DNA of 64,000 bases, taken from Faucicola mancuniensis. Its GTDB lineage: Bacteria > Pseudomonadota > Gammaproteobacteria > Pseudomonadales > Moraxellaceae. Location of the stretch: NCBI RefSeq assembly GCF_046523945.1, contig NZ_CP171363.1, positions 2,418,001 through 2,482,000 of the forward strand, read 5' to 3'. The first letter of the stretch is position 1. Each line of letters opens with the position of its first letter. The notes under the pieces were generated by a model. That model saw only the letters and a list, made by a program, of their open reading frames with translations. It did no database searches and was not told the DNA's origin. A program made the position numbers and the translations under genes. Positions 17,853 through 25,703 of the stretch are shown here, in pieces.

Positions 17853-18068
17853 ATGACAACGTTAATGTTAAATGAAAATGGGACAGTGCCATTCTCTGCC
17901 AGTCTTTTGGAATTATTAGGCTGGAAAACAGGGAATCGACTAGAACTTAAAGCGAATAAAAACACGGTTACTTTGATAAATTAGTCACCTATGGCACAAC
18001 CTATGACAGATTTTGAGCAGGAAGTCGAAGAAAGTTTTGGTATAGTAACCATATTTATCCGACAATAG
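17853..18068 (+). pseudogene. AbrB/MazE-like antitoxin gene interrupted by an amber codon
   Basis: The frame begins with AGGAATAATA before the ATG and reads MTTLMLNENGTVPFSASLLE, then LLGWKTGNRLELKANKNTVT. This is a SpoVT/AbrB-type swapped-hairpin start similar in pattern to the antitoxin at 34002. A TAG at 17982-17984 stops it at 43 residues. The same frame continues past it as SPMAQPMTDFEQEVEESFGI to a second TAG at 18066, restoring a normal length of about 71 codons. A point mutation in a CAG codon would explain this. No toxin gene follows. Confidence 0.6.
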
Positions 18069-18142
18069 AAATGACAAAACCACATTAATGTTCAACTTTT
18101 GTCATACATGTATTTAGCACCTTTTTTATCAAACCTATTATC

Positions 18143-18176
18143 AAAAAAAATCCTGCCAAATTGACAGGATTTTTTT
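18143..18176. terminator. Terminator downstream of acnB
   Basis: The arms AAATCCTGCCAA/TTGACAGGATTT are flanked by A and T runs on both sides. It lies 16 bases beyond the acnB stop. Confidence 0.78.
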
Positions 18177-18191
18177 ATGACTTTATGCAAA

Positions 18192-20822
18192 TTAAGCCAA
18201 TTGAGCAACCTTGATTTCATCAGGGTTAATCGTATTTGCTTCTTCTAAATACGCTGTCATACGGTCAAAATTCATGTATTTGTAAATTTCTGCCGACATA
18301 CTATTTAGTTTACCTGCGTATTGTTGGTATTCTTCGTTGGTTGGCAATTTACCCAATACAGATGCAACCGCTGCAAGTTCCGCAGAAGCCAAGTACACAT
18401 TTGCACCTTGACCTAGACGGTTCGGGAAGTTACGAGTTGAAGTAGAAACCGCTGTTGATTTTGGTGCGATACGAGCTTGGTTACCCATACATAGTGAACA
18501 ACCCGGCATTTCCGTTCTTGCCCCTGCTTGTGCAAATACGTTGTACAAGCCTTCGTCCATCAATTGACGTTCGTCCATTTTGGTCGGTGGTGCAATCCAT
18601 AGACGAGTTGTCAAGCTACCTGCAGGTACTTCTGTCAATAGGTTCGCCGCCGCACGGAAATGTCCGATGTTAGTCATACATGAACCGATGAATACTTCAT
18701 CAATCTTGTCGCCTGCTACGTCTGCCAAGGTTTTGGCATCGTCTGGATCATTTGGACAGCATAAAATTGGCTCTTTAATCGCACTCATGTCAATGGTAAT
18801 GTCAGCTGCGTATTCCGCATCAGCGTCCGCACGCAGTAGGTTTGGTTTTGCCAACCAGTTTTCCATGCCTTTGATACGGCGTGCCAAGGTACGTGCATCG
18901 CCATAGCCTTCAGCAATCATCCATTTTAACAAGGTGATATTAGAAGTTAAGTATTCTTTAACAGATTCCTCAGATAAAGTAATCGTACAACCTGCAGCCG
19001 AACGCTCTGCTGACGCATCAGACAATTCAAACGCTTGTTCAACGGTTAAATCTTCCAAGCCTTCAATCTCTAAAATACGACCGTTAAAGACGTTTTTCTT
19101 ACCTGCTTTTTCAACAGTCAAAAGACCTTCTTTAATCGCTTGTAGCGGAATTGCATGAACCAAATCACGCAAGGTAATGCCCGGTTGCATCTCACCCACG
19201 AAACGCACACGCACAGATTCTGGCATATCTAACGGCATAACGCCTGTCGCTGCAGCGAATGCCACTAGACCAGAACCTGCAGGGAACGAAATACCCATAG
19301 GGAAACGAGTGTGCGAGTCGCCACCTGTACCAACAGTATCAGGCAATAGCATACGGTTCAACCATGAGTGGATAATACCGTCCCCCGGACGAAGTGAGAC
19401 ACCGCCACGATTCATGATAAAGTCAGGTAGTGTGTGCTGAGTTTCTACGTCAATTGGTTTTGGATACGCAGCGGTATGACAGAAAGACTGCATAACTAAA
19501 TCAGCCGAGAAACCTAAACACGCCAAATCTTTTAACTCATCACGAGTCATCGGGCCTGTGGTATCTTGTGAGCCGACCGTTGTCATTTTTGGTTCGCAGT
19601 ATGCACCTGGGCGAACGCCTTTGCCTTCTGGCAAGCCACACGCACGACCAACCATTTTTTGAGCTAAAGTAAAGCCTTTGCCTGTGTCTGCAGGTTGTTC
19701 TGGTTGTGCGAATACGTCTGATTGACCTAAGCCAAGATATTCACGAGCTTTATTTGTCAAACCACGACCGATAATTAGCGGAATTCGACCACCTGCACGC
19801 ACTTCGTCAAGTAGCGTTGGTGATTTTAATTCAAACGTTGATAACACTTCGTCAGAGTCGTGTTTAGTGATTTTACCATCATGTGGGTAAATATCAAACA
19901 CATCGCCCATATTTAGCTTGCTTACATCAACTTCAATCGGCAATGCACCTGCATCTTCCATTGTGTTAAAGAAAATCGGTGCGATTTTACCGCCTAAGCA
20001 TAGACCGCCTGCACGTTTGTTTGGCACGCCTTTAATGTCATCGCCCATTAGCCACAATACTGAGTTTGTCGCTGATTTACGGCTTGAGCCTGTACCGACA
20101 ACATCACCAACATACGCCAATTGAATGCCGTCTTTCTTCATTTCTTCAATTTGTTTCATTGGTCCAATCACGCCGTCTTGGTCTGGATTGATACCATCAC
20201 GAGCATTTTTTAACATTGCCAAAGCGTGTAGTGGAATATCTGGACGGCTCCAAGCATCTTGTGCTGGCGATAGGTCGTCTGTATTGGTTTCGCCTGTTAC
20301 TTTGAACGTTTTGTAAGTGGCTTTTTTAGGCACTTCTGGACGGCTTGTAAACCATTCTGCATTCGCCCAAGATTGAATGACATCTTTGGCAACTTCGTTA
20401 CCTGCGTCTGCTTTATCCGTTACATCATGGAACGCATCAAATACAAGTAGCGTGTGTTTTAACGCTTCACCTGCATCTTTTGCCAATTCTTTGTCGTCCA
20501 ATGCGTCAATTAACGGCTGAACGTTGTAACCGCCTTGCATTTGACCCAATAATTCAATCGCTTTTTGTTTGCTAACCAGTGGTGAAGTCGCTTCACCTTT
20601 AACAATGGCTGCCAAAAATCCTGCTTTAACATATGCCGCTTGGTCCACCCCCGGTGGGATACGATTTTCTAATAAATCAACCAAAAACGCCTCTTCACCT
20701 GCAGGTGGATTTTTTAACAAATCAACCAAACCTGCAACTTGATTTTCGTTTAGTGGCTGTGGCACAACGCCTTGAGCCTCACGCTCGGCAACGTGTTTAC
20801 GATAGTCTTCTAACATCGACAT
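18192..20822 (-). CDS. acnB: Aconitate hydratase B (bifunctional aconitase/2-methylisocitrate dehydratase)
   Basis: This TCA-cycle enzyme interconverts citrate and isocitrate and can act on 2-methyl intermediates. It shows the AcnB layout: an N-terminal HEAT-like domain (LLKNPPAGEEAFLVDLLENR), then the swivel domain, then the catalytic domains. Cluster cysteines fall in the conserved CCPNDPDDAK, GSCMTNIGHFRAA and PGCSLCMGNQARI segments. The ATG at 20822 (MSMLEDYRKHV) is chosen because GAGG lies eight bases upstream. The longer frame from 20852 adds residues not seen in the family. The length is about 876 residues, close to E. coli AcnB. It is monocistronic with its own terminator. Confidence 0.95.
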   Translation of the reverse strand: MSMLEDYRKHVAEREAQGVVPQPLNENQVAGLVDLLKNPPAGEEAFLVDLLENRIPPGVDQAAYVKAGFLAAIVKGEATSPLVSKQKAIELLGQMQGGYNVQPLIDALDDKELAKDAGEALKHTLLVFDAFHDVTDKADAGNEVAKDVIQSWANAEWFTSRPEVPKKATYKTFKVTGETNTDDLSPAQDAWSRPDIPLHALAMLKNARDGINPDQDGVIGPMKQIEEMKKDGIQLAYVGDVVGTGSSRKSATNSVLWLMGDDIKGVPNKRAGGLCLGGKIAPIFFNTMEDAGALPIEVDVSKLNMGDVFDIYPHDGKITKHDSDEVLSTFELKSPTLLDEVRAGGRIPLIIGRGLTNKAREYLGLGQSDVFAQPEQPADTGKGFTLAQKMVGRACGLPEGKGVRPGAYCEPKMTTVGSQDTTGPMTRDELKDLACLGFSADLVMQSFCHTAAYPKPIDVETQHTLPDFIMNRGGVSLRPGDGIIHSWLNRMLLPDTVGTGGDSHTRFPMGISFPAGSGLVAFAAATGVMPLDMPESVRVRFVGEMQPGITLRDLVHAIPLQAIKEGLLTVEKAGKKNVFNGRILEIEGLEDLTVEQAFELSDASAERSAAGCTITLSEESVKEYLTSNITLLKWMIAEGYGDARTLARRIKGMENWLAKPNLLRADADAEYAADITIDMSAIKEPILCCPNDPDDAKTLADVAGDKIDEVFIGSCMTNIGHFRAAANLLTEVPAGSLTTRLWIAPPTKMDERQLMDEGLYNVFAQAGARTEMPGCSLCMGNQARIAPKSTAVSTSTRNFPNRLGQGANVYLASAELAAVASVLGKLPTNEEYQQYAGKLNSMSAEIYKYMNFDRMTAYLEEANTINPDEIKVAQLA

Positions 20823-20918
20823 AAAATCGTCCTCTTTATCATGATTTGGCATAATACTTGGGTGGCAAATAGTTAAATAGTTATATGCGACCTCATATTA
20901 TGCGTGGGGTTAAAGCTA

Positions 20919-21122
20919 AGAACCTGTATTCACAACATTACGCAGTAAAATTTTACAGATTTTTAACAAAAATTTGTTTGCTTTTGCATGAAAAATGGCT
21001 AAATCTTGCTTTTCTTTGTCAAAAACTTGCCTGATAGAATGACTATCAGTCTGCGTTTTTTCCTTGAAAAGCTGGCGATTTATCTCATTTTTCATTGCAA
21101 AAACGTTGTAAATACAGGTTCT
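20919..21122. repeat. Miniature inverted-repeat element, 204 bp (family A, copy 1)
   Basis: The ends are AGAACCTGTATTCACAAC and GTTGTAAATACAGGTTCT, an 18-bp terminal inverted repeat with one mismatch. It has no coding capacity. The left 30 bases and a GTTTGCTTTT-containing segment reappear in reverse orientation in the shorter element at 30152-30247. No target duplication could be recognised. It occupies much of the otherwise gene-free stretch between acnB and lipA (20823-21389). The rest of that stretch is AT-rich with only the lipA promoter evident. Confidence 0.75.
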
Positions 21123-21343
21123 AAAAATTAAGTGTAATGATACGTTAAAACGCCAAAAAAGTTAATGTAAAAAATGTAATTTTCGGCATATAGCCATTAT
21201 TTATTAAATAAATGACAAAATAGCTTAGCCAAATATATTACCCAAAAATCTTACTATTGTCTATCTTTACACCCTAAAATATTCAAAAATCTGTATCAAA
21301 TCATTGCCAAATAGATAAAAAATTAAAAATTTACTGCTTTTTC

Positions 21344-21352
21344 TGTTATACT
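21344..21352 (+). promoter_or_regulatory. Extended -10 promoter of lipA
   Basis: TGTTATACT is an extended -10 motif (TG, one base, TATACT) 37 bases upstream of the lipA ATG. No convincing -35 box was found. Confidence 0.45.
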
Positions 21353-21389
21353 ATGACGATTTTAAATTGATAAAAATAAGGACACACCC

Positions 21390-22475
21390 ATGACGCAAAC
21401 CGTCCAAACACATACGCCAAACACATCACCAACCGCTATCCCACCTATGGCTAAACCCAAACGCCCAGAAGTCGGCGAAAAACTGCGTGGTCATGACAAA
21501 GTGGCTCGTATTCCTGTCAAAATCATTCCAACGGTAGAAGCCCCAAAAAAACCTGACTGGATTCGTGTCAAACTTGCCAATCCGTCCGAAGTCGCCCAAC
21601 TCAAAGACACCATGCGTAGCAAAAAACTCTACACCGTCTGCGAAGAAGCGGCTTGTCCGAACCTGCCAGAATGCTGGAGCGATGGCACGGCAACCTTTAT
21701 GATTATGGGCGATATTTGTACTCGCCGTTGTCCGTTTTGTGATGTGGCACATGGTCGCCCAAATCAGCTTGATAAAGACGAACCACGCAACACCGCCGAA
21801 ACCATTGTCAATATGAACCTAAAATATGCTGTCATCACATCGGTCGATAGAGATGACTTGAAAGATGGCGGTGCGGGGCATTTTGCCGAAGTGATTCGTG
21901 AAACTCGTGCATTGTCACCAAACTGTTTGATTGAAATCTTAGTGCCTGACTTTCGTGGACGTGAGCAAATCGCACTTGATACCTTGGTAAAAGACAATCC
22001 AGACGTGTTTAACCACAATATTGAAACTGTGCAACGCCTTTATAAAGCGTTCCGTCCCGGCTCTGATTATCAACATTCGTTAAGTTTGTTAAAAGACTAT
22101 AAAGCTCGCCGTCCAGACATTGCGACCAAATGCGGATTTATGGTGGGTCTTGGCGAAACGGAAGAAGAAGTTTATGCTTTGCTTGATGATTTAAAGGCTC
22201 ATGATGTGAACATTATCACCATTGGACAATATTTACAGCCAAGCAAATCACACGCCCCTGTAGACCGTTTTGTTCACCCTGACGAATTTGACCGCTATAT
22301 GGAATACGGCAAAAAATTGGGGTTTTTTAGTATTTGGGCGGGTCCTATGGTGCGTTCAAGCTATTTTGCGGACAGGCAATATTATGGCGAGCCTTGTCCA
22401 AAACCTGTGCGTGGTAAAAACCCAATTTCCGAAGCTGATTTAAAAGCAGGGCAACTCAAAAAAGGTGGTTGTTAA
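21390..22475 (+). CDS. lipA: Lipoyl synthase LipA
   Basis: This radical-SAM enzyme inserts two sulfurs into the octanoyl group on lipoate-dependent enzymes. The auxiliary cluster motif CEEAACPNLPEC and the radical-SAM motif CTRRCPFCDVAHGRP are intact. They are followed by VDRDDLKDGGAGHFA, the VFNHNIETVQRLY motif, GLGETEEEV and the terminal VRSSYFADRQY. The length of 361 residues includes a somewhat long polar N-terminus (about 40 residues). It is preceded by an AAGGAC ribosome-binding site and an extended -10 promoter. LipB is not in the window, so the gene stands alone here. Confidence 0.95.
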   Translation: MTQTVQTHTPNTSPTAIPPMAKPKRPEVGEKLRGHDKVARIPVKIIPTVEAPKKPDWIRVKLANPSEVAQLKDTMRSKKLYTVCEEAACPNLPECWSDGTATFMIMGDICTRRCPFCDVAHGRPNQLDKDEPRNTAETIVNMNLKYAVITSVDRDDLKDGGAGHFAEVIRETRALSPNCLIEILVPDFRGREQIALDTLVKDNPDVFNHNIETVQRLYKAFRPGSDYQHSLSLLKDYKARRPDIATKCGFMVGLGETEEEVYALLDDLKAHDVNIITIGQYLQPSKSHAPVDRFVHPDEFDRYMEYGKKLGFFSIWAGPMVRSSYFADRQYYGEPCPKPVRGKNPISEADLKAGQLKKGGC

Positions 22476-22516
22476 TTTAACCGTCTGTTTTTAAACGTTT
22501 TTTAAATAGGCAAATG

Positions 22517-22623
22517 TATAGTCATTTAAAATAAAAATGAGACAAGGCGACAATGTCCGCAGTGTACAAGTAGTACATAAGGGCGTTGGCAACGCAGTAT
22601 CATTGCAATTTTAATTGACTATA
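22517..22623. repeat. Correia-like repeat element (CREE-like), 107 bp
   Basis: This is a 107-bp element with ends TATAGTCATTTAAAAT and ATTTTAATTGACTATA, an imperfect 16-bp terminal inverted repeat beginning with TATAG. The core contains GACAAGGCGAC, CCGCAG, a GTACAAGTAGTAC palindrome and GGCAACGC, in the same order as the neisserial Correia element as I remember its consensus. The size also matches the short Correia class. The right end overlaps the convergent citE-like gene and supplies its TAG stop. Correia elements are known to carry promoters, IHF sites and RNase III sites. None of these was tested here. Confidence 0.75.
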
Positions 22624-23452
22624 ACAACCGAAAGGCTTGCTTAATCACAGGCAAGTCCACCATTTCGCCATCAATAGCAAAAGCAAAACTGCCTGTTTGT
22701 TGGTAATAATCCACCACTCTTTTGGCAAAAATAAGCTGTTTTTCGCTGATTTTTGCCAATTCATTGACAATGGCAACTTGATTTGGGTGAATACAAAACA
22801 TCGCTGAAAAGCCCAAATTTTGCCAAAAAATCACTCTTTGCCGTATCAAATCTTTGTCATGAAAATTGGCAAAAACGCCTTCTATCGGTGCTTGCAAATT
22901 ATTGATTTTACTGTGAATTGATAACTGATAACGCAATTGATTTAACAGCATTTCTCCTGACGTACTGTTGGCGACCACGTTTAACTGTTCACAAATATCC
23001 AAAAAACCAAAACTCAACGCTTGTAATCCTTGAGCGGTGGCGATATTGGCAATGTTTGCCATGCCTTGAGCATTTTCAATCAAGCCAATGATGGGTTTGT
23101 TTAATGCAAAAAATACTGTTTGAATATCATCTACCGATTGCACTTTTGGCAGTACAATCCCTGAAATTTTGTCAAAATAAGTTGTGTTTTTTAGGCGTTG
23201 TAATTGCCCGTTGTCGTTGTTAAAAAATTCACTCTGTACCGCATTGATGCGTAGCCAAATCGGTGGATTGTTGTCAATTTTTAAATAATCAACAATATTT
23301 TGCCAAGATTGTTGTTTTTGTAGGTCGCTAACGCCATCTTCCACATCAACAATCACCGCATCAGCCCCTTTGTCAAAGGCTTTGGCAACTCGTTCAATGT
23401 GGGTAGCAGGGACAAATAAATAACTGGTTGGGGCAAGCGTATGAGTTGGCAT
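22619..23452 (-). CDS. HpcH/HpaI aldolase/citrate lyase family protein (CitE-like)
   Basis: This TIM-barrel enzyme of the CitE-like CoA-ester lyase family has 277 residues from the chosen start. It shows SYLFVPATHIERVAKAFDKG, VDVEDGV (acidic metal ligand), WLRINA, GIVLPKVQ, IGLIENAQGM and MFCIHPNQV. It probably cleaves or condenses an acyl-CoA/keto acid pair, and its substrate is unknown. The ATG at 23452 has AGGTG five bases upstream, while the frame from 23503 lacks support. The C-terminus ends abruptly at VIKQAFRLL, because a Correia-like element provides the TAG. A few terminal residues have probably been lost, with no obvious harm to the core. Confidence 0.85.
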   Translation of the reverse strand: MPTHTLAPTSYLFVPATHIERVAKAFDKGADAVIVDVEDGVSDLQKQQSWQNIVDYLKIDNNPPIWLRINAVQSEFFNNDNGQLQRLKNTTYFDKISGIVLPKVQSVDDIQTVFFALNKPIIGLIENAQGMANIANIATAQGLQALSFGFLDICEQLNVVANSTSGEMLLNQLRYQLSIHSKINNLQAPIEGVFANFHDKDLIRQRVIFWQNLGFSAMFCIHPNQVAIVNELAKISEKQLIFAKRVVDYYQQTGSFAFAIDGEMVDLPVIKQAFRLL

Positions 23453-23647
23453 TTGACACCTAAATTTTAAAAAATGTGAAAAACTTTTGATTATTTTAGC
23501 CAATTGCCATGGTTTTTAACAGTACGATTTTTTAAAAATATTTGTATAAATTTTGATTGGCAAAATGAAATTTAGTGGTGTTTGTTAAACCAATTTGTAG
23601 TAAAATGGGCGTTCATCTTATTTTATCCGTTTTTTTAAGGTATTTTT

Positions 23648-24143
23648 ATGAAAATTACAACACTTGTTATCGCCATGACATTGGGCTGTGTGTCATCTGT
23701 GGCATTTGCCGAAGATATTCAAAACAGTGCCAAAAAATCCAATTTACAAGTTGGTATAGGCGGTATCGTGGGCGATAAAGGCTTTCGCAATTATGATACG
23801 GACAGCATGTTAATCCCTGCGGTAAGCTATGACAATGGCAAGGTGTTTTTTCGTGACAATCAGTTGGGTATGAATGTGATTAAAGATTCTCAACAAAATT
23901 TAAAGGTATTATAGGGTAACAGCTGAAGAGTCCGCCAAATCTGGCATTGACGCATACAGCCCATCATCAAGCGTTCAACCGTTTGTCAGTGTACCTGCGT
24001 TTTATCGTGTCAATCCAAAGGTAAATTTGTTTGCAATTCCAAGCGTCACTTATTATGCTGATGAAATTTATAATAACCCAAAAGTAGACAGCCGAACGTC
24101 TTGGGGTGTGGCATTGGGTGCAAATTATGCATTTGATTTTTAA
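23648..24143 (+). pseudogene. MipA/OmpV-family outer membrane protein, internally deleted
   Basis: The 5' part (23648-23914) encodes a signal peptide (MKITTLVIAMTLGCVSSVAFA) and the start of a MipA/OmpV barrel (SNLQVGIGGIVGD, then LIPAVSYDNGKVFFRDNQLG), and it ends at TAG. From 23922 another frame gives the C-terminal part (AEESAKSGIDAYSPSSSVQP, then SRTSWGVALGANYAFDF) with a stop at 24141. The two pieces lie in different frames, and roughly 100 residues of a normal barrel of about 250 are missing between them. An internal deletion that changed the frame explains this. MipA-type proteins sit in the outer membrane and interact with murein-hydrolase complexes. This copy cannot be functional. 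Confidence 0.82.
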
Positions 24144-24199
24144 GAAAAAAACAAACAAAAATACACTATCATTTTTAATCCAATATTGTTCAAAAAACC

Positions 24200-24877
24200 A
24201 TGACTGCTTATATTTTAGACACCGAAGCCCACGATATTATCAATCCACACGCTACCGAAATCGCCTATATCAAAGTTGGTTTTGTGGAAGAGATGTTGAT
24301 TTACCTTGAACCAAAAGCCTTTGAACAACGCTACAATCCTGAACAAAAAATCAGTCTTGGCAGTCAAGCCATCACACGAATTTTTGATGACGATGTCGCA
24401 GACCAGCCAGTTCATACGACTTTTGAATTGCCAAATGACTGTGCGTATTTGATTGGGCATAACATTGACTTTGATTGTGAAGTGCTAAAAAATGCCGAAT
24501 GCGATGTCAGTTCTATCAAAAAAATCTGCACGTTGGCACTGTCTCGCTATTGTTATCCAGATATTGACAGCCATACGCTTGGGGCGATGTTATGCTATTT
24601 GCACAGCGATATTGCCAAAAAAAATCTCAAACACGCACATGGTGCAAAATATGACATTTGGTTTACCTTTTTGATTTTAAAAACCATGTGCGAAAAATTA
24701 CACATTACCGATTTGCCAACGCTGTATGACATGAGTGAAAAAGCTCGTAAACCTACACATTTGAACTTTGGCAAATACAAAGGCACAGCGATTGCCGATT
24801 TGCCTGATGATTATGTGCAATGGTTACTCAAACAACCCGAACTAGACCCCTATTTAAAACTGGCACTCACACAATGA
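24200..24877 (+). CDS. 3'-5' exonuclease of the DEDD superfamily (exodeoxyribonuclease X-like)
   Basis: This 225-residue protein has DnaQ-like motifs: exo I in YILDTEAHDI (Asp7, Glu9), exo II in IGHNIDFDCEVL, and exo III in HGAKYDIWFTF with the DEDDh-type His and Asp. The C-terminal 40 residues (LNFGKYKGTAIADLPDDYVQ) match the small domain added to exonuclease X-type proteins. It should degrade DNA ends from the 3' side and may take part in repair. It lies 12 bases upstream of pgeF on the same strand, so the two are probably co-transcribed. Confidence 0.85.
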   Translation: MTAYILDTEAHDIINPHATEIAYIKVGFVEEMLIYLEPKAFEQRYNPEQKISLGSQAITRIFDDDVADQPVHTTFELPNDCAYLIGHNIDFDCEVLKNAECDVSSIKKICTLALSRYCYPDIDSHTLGAMLCYLHSDIAKKNLKHAHGAKYDIWFTFLILKTMCEKLHITDLPTLYDMSEKARKPTHLNFGKYKGTAIADLPDDYVQWLLKQPELDPYLKLALTQ

Positions 24878-24889
24878 TAAGCAACCGTC

Positions 24890-25684
24890 ATGTCAAATTT
24901 TATTTTTTTACCCAGCCCTAGCCCATTCACCGTCTTGCAAACCATCAGCCACACTGCCATGACAGCACAAAATCTGTATGGCGATTTTAATTTGGGCTTG
25001 CACGTTTTGGACGAGCCAATAAACGTTCATCAAAACCGTATGACATTGCTAAACTCATTGAAAACTACTTACCCACAGTTAAACAGCATTCATTGGCTTA
25101 ACCAAGTTCATGGCAACGAAATATACGACAATCAAGGCAAATTGTTAGCAATACCCATCAATGCCGATGCCCAAATCACCACACAAAAACACACGGCATT
25201 GGCGATTATGACGGCAGACTGCGTGCCTGTGATGATTGCTGATGGGGCTGGGTGTGTGGTTGGGGCGGTTCACGCAGGTTGGCAAGGGCTTGCCAAAGAT
25301 ATCATTCGCTTGACCGTCAAAAAAATGCAACAGCAGTCCGATAATGTAAGCGTTTTTTGTGCGTGGGTGGGTGCGTGTATCGCTCAATGCAATTACGAAG
25401 TTGACGAAAAAGTCAAAACAGCCGTGTTAGCAACGCTTGATTTAACAGTACAAAATGATGAATCATTGATAAATCGTTTGTTTATTCGCACAACGGACGG
25501 ACATTATTTGGCAAATTTGGCAAAAATTGCCGAATTACAGTTAAATGCGTGTGGCATTCATCAGGTATATCAAAGCCAACTTGACAGTTATGCTGATGAT
25601 AGACTGTATTCTTATCGTTTGCAAAGCCAAAAAAAATACGTTGCCACAGGTCGTATGGCAACGTTGATTTTTATCAATCAATAA
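24890..25684 (+). CDS. pgeF: Multicopper polyphenol oxidase/purine nucleosidase-type protein (YfiH, PgeF)
   Basis: This 264-residue member of the YfiH/DUF152 family has the family triad of motifs: HWLNQVHGNEIYDN, ADCVPVMIADGAG and VHAGWQGLAKDII. These hold the zinc-binding His and Cys residues. Members have been described as purine nucleoside phosphorylases or adenosine deaminases, and as peptidoglycan-editing factors (PgeF) that prevent misincorporation of L-Ser. Which activity dominates here cannot be read from sequence. It is transcribed after the ExoX-like gene and converges with surA across a 19-base gap. Confidence 0.88.
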   Translation: MSNFIFLPSPSPFTVLQTISHTAMTAQNLYGDFNLGLHVLDEPINVHQNRMTLLNSLKTTYPQLNSIHWLNQVHGNEIYDNQGKLLAIPINADAQITTQKHTALAIMTADCVPVMIADGAGCVVGAVHAGWQGLAKDIIRLTVKKMQQQSDNVSVFCAWVGACIAQCNYEVDEKVKTAVLATLDLTVQNDESLINRLFIRTTDGHYLANLAKIAELQLNACGIHQVYQSQLDSYADDRLYSYRLQSQKKYVATGRMATLIFINQ

Positions 25685-25703
25685 TTTTGTAAAACTTTGT
25701 CAA

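Noticed and set aside
18071..18105. Inverted repeat ATGACAAAA/TTTTGTCAT as a terminator
   Set aside because: The nine-base arms are separated by 17 bases and no T-run follows directly. It could equally be a chance palindrome in AT-rich DNA.
18236..20824. Plus-strand frames across acnB
   Set aside because: They are shadows of a full-length conserved aconitase gene.
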